From: Bacillota bacterium
GTDB lineage: Bacteria > Bacillota > Clostridia > Lachnospirales > Lachnospiraceae
Direction of reading: 5' to 3'
Length of the DNA: 8,413 nt
Assembly: GCA_023458855.1 (NCBI GenBank)
Contig: JAEWWQ010000141.1
Coordinates: 1 to 8,413 of the forward strand
The translations under genes and the position numbers were made by a program. The notes under the pieces were generated by a model, which was not told where the DNA came from, searched no databases, and was given only the letters and a program-made list of their open reading frames with translations. Shown piece by piece: positions 1 to 5,453 of this stretch (the stretch's first letter is position 1; each line of letters opens with the position of its first letter).

Positions 1-429
1 ATCTACATGAGTCACGCTGGCACCTGCTTTTGCAGCAGACAATGTAGCACCACCGGTATAAGCAAAGAGATTCAGTACTTTTAGCGGACGGCCAGAGTTC
101 TGAATGATTTGTGAAAACCAATCCCAGTTGGTAGCCTGTTCAGGAAAGATTCCCGTATGCTTAAAGCTAAAAGGTTTCAGATTAAATGTTAATTCACGAT
201 AATGAATCTGCCATTCTTTTGGCAGATTTATAAATTCCCATTCTCCGCCGCCGTTACTGCTTCGGTGATAGTGTCCATTCTTATTTTTCCAATCTTTATG
301 CAGATGCGGTGTAGTCCAGATCACCTGTGGGTCCGGGCGAACTAAAATATAGCTGCCCCAACGCTCCAACTTTTCTCCTGTTGATGTATCCAATACTTCG
401 TAATCTTTCCAATGATCTGCAATCCACAT
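1..429 (-). CDS. Class I SAM-dependent methyltransferase, RlmI/COG1092-like (3' part cut off by window edge)
   Basis: The frame is open from the ATG at 429-427 to the window edge, giving the first 143 residues. A good Shine-Dalgarno (AAAGGAGC on the minus strand, 443-436) sets the start. Residues about 91-104 (HTGIFPEQATNWDW) and 117-127 (KVLNLFAYTGG) match what I know of the COG1092 methyltransferases; the second stretch is the SAM-binding motif I glycine loop, and the acidic D143 at the edge is where motif II's acidic residue is expected. No PUA domain like that of E. coli RlmI precedes it, so this is the shorter Firmicutes form. Relatives methylate cytosine or guanine in 23S rRNA, but the substrate here cannot be read from the sequence. 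The catalytic C-terminal half, with the expected Asn/Asp-Pro-Pro motif, lies outside the window. It is divergent from the tetR gene. Confidence 0.85.
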   Translation of the reverse strand, partial: MWIADHWKDYEVLDTSTGEKLERWGSYILVRPDPQVIWTTPHLHKDWKNKNGHYHRSSNGGGEWEFINLPKEWQIHYRELTFNLKPFSFKHTGIFPEQATNWDWFSQIIQNSGRPLKVLNLFAYTGGATLSAAKAGASVTHVD

Positions 430-457
430 AAAAATGCTCCTTTAAATATTCATAATA

Positions 458-517
458 TATATCATTCGCCGTTCGTCAAATGCTTCGCACCTGACGAACT
501 TGCGCTCATTATATCAT
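458..517. repeat. GC-richer hairpin (8-bp stem) flanked by an 8-bp direct repeat
   Basis: GTTCGTCA (471-478) and TGACGAAC (492-499) are perfect inverted repeats around a 13-nt loop. TATATCAT occurs on both sides, at 458-465 and 510-517, so the 44-nt GC-richer core looks inserted into an AT-rich spacer. There is no T-run, so it is not an intrinsic terminator. It lies in the predicted leader of the methyltransferase mRNA. It could be a small inserted repeat, a regulator-binding site or an mRNA-stability hairpin; the sequence does not decide. Confidence 0.5.
508..516 (-). promoter_or_regulatory. Extended -10 promoter for the minus-strand methyltransferase gene
   Basis: On the minus strand the sequence reads TGaTATAAT, a perfect -10 hexamer (513-508) with the extended TGn motif. 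The -35 region 17 bp upstream (AACACT, 536-531) is poor, as is common for extended -10 promoters. The transcript would start near 501 and carry a leader of about 70 nt that includes the 471-499 hairpin. Inferred from sequence only. Confidence 0.5.
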
Positions 518-519
518 AA

Positions 520-548
520 TTGAAGTGAAAAGTGTTATATGGTATGAT
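520..548 (+). promoter_or_regulatory. Promoter of the tetR-family gene
   Basis: TTGAAG (520-525) and TATGAT (543-548) are separated by exactly 17 bp, a near-consensus housekeeping-sigma promoter. The start would fall near 555, giving a leader of about 32 nt. An inverted repeat, TGTTATA (533-539) and TATAACA (555-561), brackets the -10 box and is a plausible autoregulatory operator. Confidence 0.65.
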
Positions 549-586
549 AAAAACTATAACAAATAGTTTACCTAAAAGGAAGAAAT

Positions 587-1174
587 ATGGCAAAAAAAAC
601 ATCAAAAAAAACAAAAAGTAAGATTGTAACAGCGGCTTGGAAACTTTTCTATGATCAGGGGTATGAGGATACCACAATAGAAGAAATCATAGCGGAGTCA
701 GGGACCTCGAAAGGTTCTTTTTATCATTATTTTGAAGGGAAGGATGCATTGCTGAGCTCGTTGTCCTATATGTTTGATGAAAAATATGAAGAGATAAGTG
801 AGCATCTTCTGGAGAAGGGAGACAGTTATGAAATATTGTTGTACCTGAATCATGAACTTTTTCAGATGATAGAAAATACCGTAGATTTTGAATTACTATG
901 CAGACTTTTTTCTACTCAGCTGACTACAAAAGGAGAAAAACATTTACTGGATCATAACAGGGTATATTATAAGCTTCTGCGCAAGATAGCGGTTGAAGGT
1001 AAGCAAAAAGGGGAACTGACAGAAGAACTGTCTGCAAATGAGATTGTGAAATACTATGCGCTTTGCGAACGGGGAATAATGTATGATTGGTGTCTGAGCA
1101 ACGGCGAGTATTCATTAAGCGAATATTCGAAGAAGTATATGCCGTTTTTTTTGAGCAGAATTAGAAAAGTATAA
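587..1174 (+). CDS. TetR/AcrR-family transcriptional regulator
   Basis: The 195-residue protein has the usual TetR length and layout. A lysine-rich tail (1-12) precedes the DNA-binding domain: helix 1 around 13-25, then the helix-turn-helix at about 29-50, with the family signature TTIEEIIAESGTSKGSFYHYF. Residues 51 to 195 form the ligand-binding and dimerisation part, which resembles nothing specific enough to name an effector. The start is set by AAAAGGAAG (574-582), 4 nt before the ATG; no other ATG lies near. The symporter gene follows 183 nt downstream on the same strand with its own promoter, so it is the obvious local target, and an operator in the tetR promoter would allow autorepression. 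Both regulatory roles are inferred from context and inverted repeats. No clear terminator follows the gene. Confidence 0.9.
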   Translation: MAKKTSKKTKSKIVTAAWKLFYDQGYEDTTIEEIIAESGTSKGSFYHYFEGKDALLSSLSYMFDEKYEEISEHLLEKGDSYEILLYLNHELFQMIENTVDFELLCRLFSTQLTTKGEKHLLDHNRVYYKLLRKIAVEGKQKGELTEELSANEIVKYYALCERGIMYDWCLSNGEYSLSEYSKKYMPFFLSRIRKV

Positions 1175-1288
1175 AATAATTATCTTACGGATACAATAAA
1201 AAGTTCATATTAGAAACACCGTAATAGAGATGATTTTGGGAAAAAGTATAAGAAGACGTATAAACCATAGTCTAGTATTCATTCTGTA

Positions 1289-1317
1289 TTGCGTTCTAAT
1301 TTATTATATGTTATAAA
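1289..1317 (+). promoter_or_regulatory. Promoter of the symporter gene
   Basis: TTGCGT (1289-1294) and TATAAA (1312-1317) are spaced by 17 bp. The start would be near 1324, leaving a leader of about 34 nt before the ATG. The -10 box lies inside the AT-rich near-palindrome at 1306-1332. Upstream, 1175-1288 holds no gene; a 6-bp inverted repeat, TTACGG (1185-1190) and CCGTAA (1219-1224), is the only other structure seen and may be chance. Confidence 0.55.
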
Positions 1318-1332
1318 AATTTTTATACATAT
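1306..1332. promoter_or_regulatory. Near-palindrome over the symporter -10 box, candidate operator
   Basis: TATAAAAATTTTTATA (1312-1327) is a perfect 16-bp palindrome. It extends by ATATG (1306-1310) against CATAT (1328-1332), interrupted only by the extra T at 1311. It covers the -10 box and the expected start site, where a TetR-type repressor would block transcription. Its left half contains TGTTATA, also found in the tetR promoter inverted repeat. AT-rich palindromes can arise by chance, so confidence is moderate. Confidence 0.45.
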
Positions 1333-1357
1333 TTTAGAAAAGAAAGAGGAATGAATT

Positions 1358-2890
1358 ATGAGTAGTTCAAATATCTGCATATCCATATCCATTATTGCAT
1401 ATTTATTGATCGTAATAGGAATTGGTATTAATTATGCACGAAAAAATGAAAATACGGATGATTTCTATCTGGGCGGAAGGAAATTAGGTCCTTTTGTAAC
1501 AGCTATGAGTGCGGAAGCATCTGATATGAGCAGTTGGCTGTTGATGGGACTTCCTGGCGTTGCATATCTTTCCGGTATTGCAGATGCAACATGGACAGCA
1601 ATCGGATTGGCAATTGGTACTTATTTAAATTGGCTTTTTGTGGCAAAAAGACTTCGCCGCTATACAGCGGTTGCAGGTAATGCTACTACAATTCCGGTAT
1701 TTTTCTCTAACCGCTACAGAGATGAGAAAAAAATATTATCTGTTATATCGGCAGTTGTAATTATTATCTTTTTTGTGCCGTATACAGCATCTGGATTTGC
1801 AGCGTGCGGGAAATTATTTGCCAGCCTTTTTGGAATGAATTATCTGGCCGCGATGATTATCAGCGGTGGTGTTATTGTTGCCTATACAACGTTAGGTGGA
1901 TTTATGGCCGCGAGCACGTCTGACTTTTTACAAAGTATTATCATGACAATGGCAATTTTTACAGTTCTAATATTTGGTTCTGTTTCAGCAGGAGGCATGG
2001 GAGCAGTTATGGCTAATGCAGAATCACTTTCGGGATATCTGACATTGACCGCCATGCATGATGCAGTTAGTAATTCAGCTGCACCTTATGGAATCATTAC
2101 GATTGTTTCGACTCTGGCGTGGGGACTTGGATACTTTGGGATGCCGCATATATTATTACGATTTATGGCAATTGAAGATGAAAATAAATTAAAATTATCA
2201 AGGAGAATCGCTACAGTATGGGTAGTAATTGCAATGTCAGTAGCTGTTTTCATCGGTGTGGTTGGGAATGCAATGTCAAAGGCGGGAGTAATTCCAACTT
2301 TGGAAGACTCTGAAACAATCTTTATTGCCATTTCGTCTGCATTAAGTAAATATGGCATTGTGGCAGCACTTATTGCCGGCGTTATTCTTGCAGGTATTTT
2401 AGCGGCTACCATGTCAACAGCTGACTCGCAATTACTGGCAGCCTCATCGAGTGTATCACAGAATATTATTAAAGAAGTATTTTTCGAAAAAATGAGTGAT
2501 AAATCATCTATGGTGATAGCACGAATTACAGTATTGGTTATTTCGGCAATTGCTATGTTTATTGCAAAAGATCCGACAAGCTCAGTGTTTGCGATCGTAT
2601 CTTTTGCCTGGGCAGGATTCGGAGCAGCATTTGGACCGGTCATGCTATTTTCCTTATTCTGGAAACGGACAAATATACAGGGAGCACTGGCAGGTATGGT
2701 AAGCGGTGGTATTATGATTTTTATATGGAAATTTGCAGTCAGACCAATGGGTGGTGCATGGAATATTTATGAATTGTTACCATCGTTTATTGTATCCTGT
2801 GTATTTATTGTGGTGACCAGCCTTTTGACAAAGGCACCAAGTGAAGAAATCGTAAAAGAATTCGAATCGGTTGACAGTGCAATTGTTTAA
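1358..2890 (+). CDS. putP: Sodium/proline-type symporter (SSS family, PutP-like)
   Basis: The 510-residue, strongly hydrophobic protein aligns by eye with E. coli PutP along most of its length, a LeuT-fold sodium:solute symporter with about 13 membrane helices. Landmarks are LGGRKLGPF (38-46), SAEASDMSSWLLMGLPG (51-67), WGLGYFGMPHILLRFM (255-270), the ATMSTADSQLL stretch (350-360) and FAWAGFGAAFGPVMLFS (416-432). D56, S58, S353 and T354 correspond to the sodium-site residues D55, S57, S340 and T341 of E. coli PutP; W255 and Y259 correspond to W244 and Y248, implicated in proline binding. Proline is thus the likely substrate, although SSS relatives vary. AGAGGA (1345-1350), 7 nt before the ATG, sets the start; an ATG at 1351 hits a stop after four codons. 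The gene has its own promoter and terminator. No proline dehydrogenase gene is adjacent, which suggests uptake for growth or osmoprotection (inference). Confidence 0.9.
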   Translation: MSSSNICISISIIAYLLIVIGIGINYARKNENTDDFYLGGRKLGPFVTAMSAEASDMSSWLLMGLPGVAYLSGIADATWTAIGLAIGTYLNWLFVAKRLRRYTAVAGNATTIPVFFSNRYRDEKKILSVISAVVIIIFFVPYTASGFAACGKLFASLFGMNYLAAMIISGGVIVAYTTLGGFMAASTSDFLQSIIMTMAIFTVLIFGSVSAGGMGAVMANAESLSGYLTLTAMHDAVSNSAAPYGIITIVSTLAWGLGYFGMPHILLRFMAIEDENKLKLSRRIATVWVVIAMSVAVFIGVVGNAMSKAGVIPTLEDSETIFIAISSALSKYGIVAALIAGVILAGILAATMSTADSQLLAASSSVSQNIIKEVFFEKMSDKSSMVIARITVLVISAIAMFIAKDPTSSVFAIVSFAWAGFGAAFGPVMLFSLFWKRTNIQGALAGMVSGGIMIFIWKFAVRPMGGAWNIYELLPSFIVSCVFIVVTSLLTKAPSEEIVKEFESVDSAIV

Positions 2891-2921
2891 AAATAAAAAC
2901 AAAAATTTCGAAAATTTTTAA

Positions 2922-2947
2922 AAAAAGGGGTTGAAAAACCTCTTTTT
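2922..2947 (+). terminator. Intrinsic terminator of the symporter gene
   Basis: An 11-bp stem (2922-2932 with 2937-2947, one G-T wobble) closes a GAAA loop. Its core is GGGGTT with AACCTC, and the descending arm ends in five Ts. It lies 31 nt after the symporter stop. A second, purely AT hairpin (2901-2908 with 2912-2919, loop CGA) precedes it. The terminator overlaps the promoter of the ribosomal operon. Confidence 0.8.
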
Positions 2948-2959
2948 CTAATGTATACT
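2931..2959 (+). promoter_or_regulatory. Promoter of the S10 ribosomal-protein operon
   Basis: TTGAAA (2931-2936) and TATACT (2954-2959) are 17 bp apart, a strong housekeeping-sigma promoter. Transcription would start near 2966-2967. The stretch 2891-2926 just upstream is almost pure A/T with A-tracts, placed where an UP element would contact the RNA polymerase alpha subunits. This is the only good promoter seen ahead of the ten ribosomal genes. Confidence 0.75.
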
Positions 2960-2966
2960 AATTATT

Positions 2967-3231
2967 GCTGTGGCATGATAGCGATGAAGCGAGAGGTTGC
3001 TACTAGGATATAGTAGGTTTTCCGCGGAGCGAATGTCAAGAGTCAATGAAGATTGGCTCAAGGAAACTGGCGACAAGTCACTGTACAGAGAGAAAATGTC
3101 TGCTTGATAAAGCAGAAACGACGTGTGAACAATGTTTGTGAATGCATTTGCTTTACGACACACACGGGAGAGTGTACAGTCACCGCTTGTCGTACTTACT
3201 AATAAAGTGCGAAAAGGAGGCGACTTTTTTT
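2967..3231 (+). promoter_or_regulatory. Structured 5' leader of the S10 operon (candidate ribosomal-protein autoregulatory RNA)
   Basis: About 265 nt without a credible gene separate the promoter from rpsJ. Visible helices: CTACTA with TAGTAG (3000-3005, 3011-3016); GAGTCAAT with ATTGGCTC around a GAAG loop (3040-3047, 3052-3059); a long-range helix, CGACAAG with CTTGTCG (3071-3077, 3186-3192) continuing after a 2x5 internal loop as ACTGTACA with TGTACAGT (3080-3087, 3173-3180); inside it TCTGCTT with AAGCAGA around GATA (3099-3105, 3110-3116), and CGTGTG with CACACG (3122-3127, 3161-3166). This much pairing strongly suggests a functional leader. S10-operon leaders are feedback-controlled by L4 in E. 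coli; which protein, if any, binds here is unknown. Confidence 0.7.
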
Positions 3232-3549
3232 ATGGCAAGTCAAGTAATGAGAATTACACTAAAAGCTTATGATCATCAATTAGTTGATGCATCTGCCAAA
3301 AAAATTATCGAAACAGTTAAGAAGAACGGATCACAAGTAAGCGGACCGGTACCACTTCCGACAAAAAAAGAAGTAGTTACAATTTTGAGAGCGGTTCACA
3401 AGTACAAAGATTCCAGAGAACAGTTCGAACAAAGAACACACAAAAGACTGATCGATATTATAATGCCTACACCGAAGACTGTTGATGCATTGCAGAGATT
3501 AGAAATGCCAGCCGGTGTATACATTGACATCAAAATGAAAAACAAATAA
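3232..3549 (+). CDS. rpsJ: 30S ribosomal protein S10 (uS10)
   Basis: The 105-residue protein is the usual S10 length. Its whole body is recognisable, including RITLKAYDHQLVDASAKKI (7-25), VSGPVPLPTKKEV (36-48) and HKYKDSREQFEQRTHKRLID (56-75). S10 belongs to the head of the 30S subunit and also acts as NusE in antitermination complexes. I chose the ATG at 3232 because AAAAGGAGG lies at 3212-3220 and the S10 family begins here; the longer frame upstream, from 3142, runs through the structured leader. The gap of 11 nt between the Shine-Dalgarno and ATG is slightly long and holds seven Ts. First gene of the operon, 57 nt before rplC. Confidence 0.97.
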   Translation: MASQVMRITLKAYDHQLVDASAKKIIETVKKNGSQVSGPVPLPTKKEVVTILRAVHKYKDSREQFEQRTHKRLIDIIMPTPKTVDALQRLEMPAGVYIDIKMKNK

Positions 3550-3554
3550 GACCC

Positions 3555-3586
3555 CTACTAGTATGATCCGTCAGGATCCGCTGTAG
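3555..3586 (+). other. Small hairpin in the rpsJ-rplC spacer
   Basis: GATCC (3565-3569) pairs with GGATC (3574-3578) around a GTCA loop, with an outer CTAC (3555-3558) and GTAG (3583-3586) match. No T-run follows. It may affect mRNA processing or stability, or be incidental. Confidence 0.3.
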
Positions 3587-3606
3587 AACAAACAGGAGGC
3601 AAAGTA

Positions 3607-4290
3607 ATGAAGAAAGCAATTTTAGCTACCAAAGTCGGAATGACTCAAATCTTCAATGAAGACGGTTCGTTAATTCCAGTAACCGTACTTCAGGCAGGAC
3701 CGTGCGTTGTAACACAGGTAAAAACTATTGAAAATGACGGTTACGAAGCAATTCAGGTTGGCTTCACAGACAAAAAAGAAAAAATCGTTAACAAAGATGC
3801 TGCTGGTAAAAAAGAAGTAATCCACAGACATGGTGTTAACAAAGCTCTGAAAGGACATTTTGCAAAAGCAGGTGTTACTTCAAAAAGATATGTGAGAGAA
3901 TTCAAGTTTGAAAATGCTTCAGAATATGCATTAGCACAAGAAATCAAGGCTGACATTTTTGCAGCTGGAGATAAAATTGATGCATCTGCTATTTCTAAAG
4001 GTAAAGGATTCCAGGGCGCAATTAAAAGACTTGGACAATCCAGAGGACCTATGGCTCATGGTTCCAAGTTCCACCGTCACCAAGGTTCTAACGGTGCTTG
4101 TTCTTCCCCAAGTAAGGTATTCAAAGGAAAAGGAATGCCAGGACATATGGGATGCAAGAAAGTAACTGTTCAAAATCTTGAAGTGGTAAGAGTGGACGCA
4201 GAAAAGAATTTACTTTTAGTAAAAGGTGCAGTACCAGGACCTAAAAAAGCTTTAGTAACAATCAAAGAAACCACGAAGGCAGAAGCTTAA
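3607..4290 (+). CDS. rplC: 50S ribosomal protein L3 (uL3)
   Basis: The start MKKAILATKVGMTQIF and the C-terminal segment VTVQNLEVVRVDAEKNLLLV plus KGAVPGPKK are unmistakable L3. The extended loop that reaches toward the peptidyl-transferase centre is present (about 131-182, with GPMAHGSKFHRHQGSNGA, KVFKGKGMPGHMG). L3 is an early-assembly 23S rRNA-binding protein. At 227 residues it is longer than the roughly 209 residues of Bacillus L3; the extra length appears to lie in the lysine-rich middle of the N-terminal half (about 55-110), which I believe is usual in Lachnospiraceae rather than an anomaly. AGGAGG (3594-3599) stands 7 nt before the ATG. Followed after 26 nt by rplD. Confidence 0.97.
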   Translation: MKKAILATKVGMTQIFNEDGSLIPVTVLQAGPCVVTQVKTIENDGYEAIQVGFTDKKEKIVNKDAAGKKEVIHRHGVNKALKGHFAKAGVTSKRYVREFKFENASEYALAQEIKADIFAAGDKIDASAISKGKGFQGAIKRLGQSRGPMAHGSKFHRHQGSNGACSSPSKVFKGKGMPGHMGCKKVTVQNLEVVRVDAEKNLLLVKGAVPGPKKALVTIKETTKAEA

Positions 4291-4316
4291 TTTAGGATGA
4301 AAGGAGGACCATTCAG

Positions 4317-4937
4317 ATGGCAAAAGTATCTGTTTATAATATGGAAGGCAAAGAAGTTGAAAAAATCGACTTGAGCGATGCTGTATTTGGTGTTGAAGTT
4401 AATGAACATCTGGTACACATGGCGGTCGTTCAACAACTTGCAAATAATCGTCAGGGAACACAGAAAGCAAAGACGCGTTCTGAAGTATCCGGTGGCGGAA
4501 GAAAACCTTGGAGACAAAAGGGAACAGGTCATGCAAGACAGGGTTCAACAAGATCTCCGCAATGGACAGGAGGCGGTGTCGTATTTGCTCCGGCACCAAG
4601 AGATTACTCTTTCAAATTAAATAGAAAAGAGAAGAGAATCGCTCTTAAATCTGCATTAACAAGCAGAGTGCAGGAAAATAAACTGATCGTTATTGATGAA
4701 CTTAAATTTGATGAAATCAAAACCAAAAACTTCCAAGCTGTTTTAGATAACCTGAAAGTTAACAAAGCGCTTGTTGTTTTAAAAGATAATGATAAAAATG
4801 TTGTTTTATCTGCAAGAAATATTCCTAAAGTTCAAACAACATTAACAAATACAATCAATGTATATGATGTTATGAAAGCTGGAACAGTTATCCTTACTAA
4901 GGCAGCGGCACAAAATATCGAGGAGGTGTACGCATAA
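4317..4937 (+). CDS. rplD: 50S ribosomal protein L4 (uL4)
   Basis: At 206 residues it has the normal L4 length. The conserved arm that extends into the exit tunnel is present at about 56-90 (EVSGGGRKPWRQKGTGHAR, then SPQWTGGGVVFAP), followed by the globular core (RKEKRIALKSAL) and the C-terminal RNA-binding part. L4 binds 23S rRNA domain I and helps form the tunnel constriction with L22. In E. coli L4 is also the feedback repressor of the S10 operon, so it is the first candidate ligand for the leader at 2967-3231 (inference only). AAGGAGG (4301-4307) sets the start. Its TAA overlaps the ATG of rplW by one base, which implies translational coupling. Confidence 0.97.
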   Translation: MAKVSVYNMEGKEVEKIDLSDAVFGVEVNEHLVHMAVVQQLANNRQGTQKAKTRSEVSGGGRKPWRQKGTGHARQGSTRSPQWTGGGVVFAPAPRDYSFKLNRKEKRIALKSALTSRVQENKLIVIDELKFDEIKTKNFQAVLDNLKVNKALVVLKDNDKNVVLSARNIPKVQTTLTNTINVYDVMKAGTVILTKAAAQNIEEVYA

Positions 4938-5236
4938 TGGCAGATATTAAATACTATGACGTAATCCTCAAACCAGTTATTACTGAAAAAAGTATGGCTG
5001 GCATGGGTGAGAAGAAATATACTTTCTTGGTTCACACAGAAGCAAATAAATCTCAAATCAAAGAAGCTGTTGAGAAAATGTTTGTTGGAACAAAAGTGAA
5101 GAGCGTTAACACAATGAACATGGATGGTAAGAATAAAAGACGTGGCGCTGTAACAGGCAAAACGGCTAAAACCAAAAAAGCAATTGTTCAATTGACGGCA
5201 GATAGCAAAGAAATCGAGATATTTGCAGGATTATAG
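4937..5236 (+). CDS. rplW: 50S ribosomal protein L23 (uL23)
   Basis: The 99-residue protein shows the L23 hallmarks YYDVILKPVITEKS (6-19), KYTFLVHTEANKSQIKEAVE (27-46) and the loop VNTMNMDGKNKRRGAVTGKT. L23 sits at the polypeptide exit of the 50S subunit and docks trigger factor and SRP. AGGAGGTG (4921-4928), inside the end of rplD, serves the ATG at 4937, which shares its A with the rplD stop. It ends in TAG, unlike the TAA used by the other ribosomal genes here. The next gene, rplB, is set unusually far away (241 nt) by a hairpin-rich spacer. Confidence 0.97.
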   Translation: MADIKYYDVILKPVITEKSMAGMGEKKYTFLVHTEANKSQIKEAVEKMFVGTKVKSVNTMNMDGKNKRRGAVTGKTAKTKKAIVQLTADSKEIEIFAGL

Positions 5237-5265
5237 GAAGTGAAATAATGGCGGTGAGCAATAAG

Positions 5266-5317
5266 CAGAACCTCGAAGCGTAGCTTCTGAACAGAACCTC
5301 GAAGCAGAGCTTCTCGG
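5266..5317. repeat. Tandem repeat, two 26-nt units, each with a GAAGC/GCTTC hairpin
   Basis: CAGAACCTCGAAGC is repeated exactly at 5266-5279 and 5292-5305, a period of 26. The units agree at 21 of their first 23 positions and diverge at the end. Each holds GAAGC pairing with GCTTC across three bases (5275-5287 and 5301-5313). Confidence 0.75.
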
Positions 5318-5333
5318 TCGCGTTGCGCGTCAA

Positions 5334-5386
5334 AATAAACAATTTCAAATTTAAGATGCGAGCATCTAAATTTAAAATTATTTATT
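5334..5386 (-). repeat. Long AT-rich hairpin, better paired as minus-strand RNA
   Basis: Arms 5334-5358 and 5363-5386 pair around a CGAG loop: AGATG with CATCT, AAATTT with AAATTT, AATTT with AAATT, AATAAA with TTTATT. Defects are one bulged A (5353) and two C-A oppositions (5340/5380, 5346/5374). On the minus strand those two become U-G wobble pairs, giving 24 pairs with a single bulge. Confidence 0.65.
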
Positions 5387-5437
5387 CCGACTTTGCTTAT
5401 CGCGGATATACGCAGTAAAGCGTGAGAATAAACTGGA

Positions 5438-5453
5438 CTTGTATTCGTACAAG
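5438..5453 (+). other. TTCG-loop hairpin ahead of the rplB ribosome-binding site
   Basis: CTTGTA (5438-5443) pairs perfectly with TACAAG (5448-5453) around a TTCG loop. It ends 9 nt before the AAAGGAG of rplB, leaving that site free. It could insulate the rplB translation start from the hairpin-rich insert, or be part of the insert. Confidence 0.45.

Noticed and set aside
462..677. 71-codon minus-strand frame across the tetR start
   Set aside because: It overlaps the tetR coding region and both promoters and gives a low-complexity, Phe-rich product with no family likeness.
1185..1224. TTACGG and CCGTAA inverted repeat as a tetR terminator
   Set aside because: Only 6 bp with a 28-nt loop and no T-run; likely chance.
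2086..2643. 185-codon minus-strand open frame inside the symporter gene
   Set aside because: It lies wholly antisense to conserved PutP-like sequence, has no clear ribosome site and its product shows no recognisable domain; it is a shadow of the plus-strand coding bias.
3142..3231. Longer rpsJ start that would add 30 residues
   Set aside because: The added residues are not S10-like and run through paired leader RNA; the ATG at 3232 has the strong Shine-Dalgarno.
3931..4173. Minus-strand and alternative-frame ORFs within rplC and rplD (for example 3959-4165 and 4378-4620 plus, 4287-4532 minus)
   Set aside because: They overlie strongly conserved ribosomal genes in other frames and have no independent support.
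5266..5317. Possible CRISPR-like array
   Set aside because: Only two units, 14 exact bases, no spacer of constant unique sequence and no cas genes; a simple tandem repeat of hairpins.
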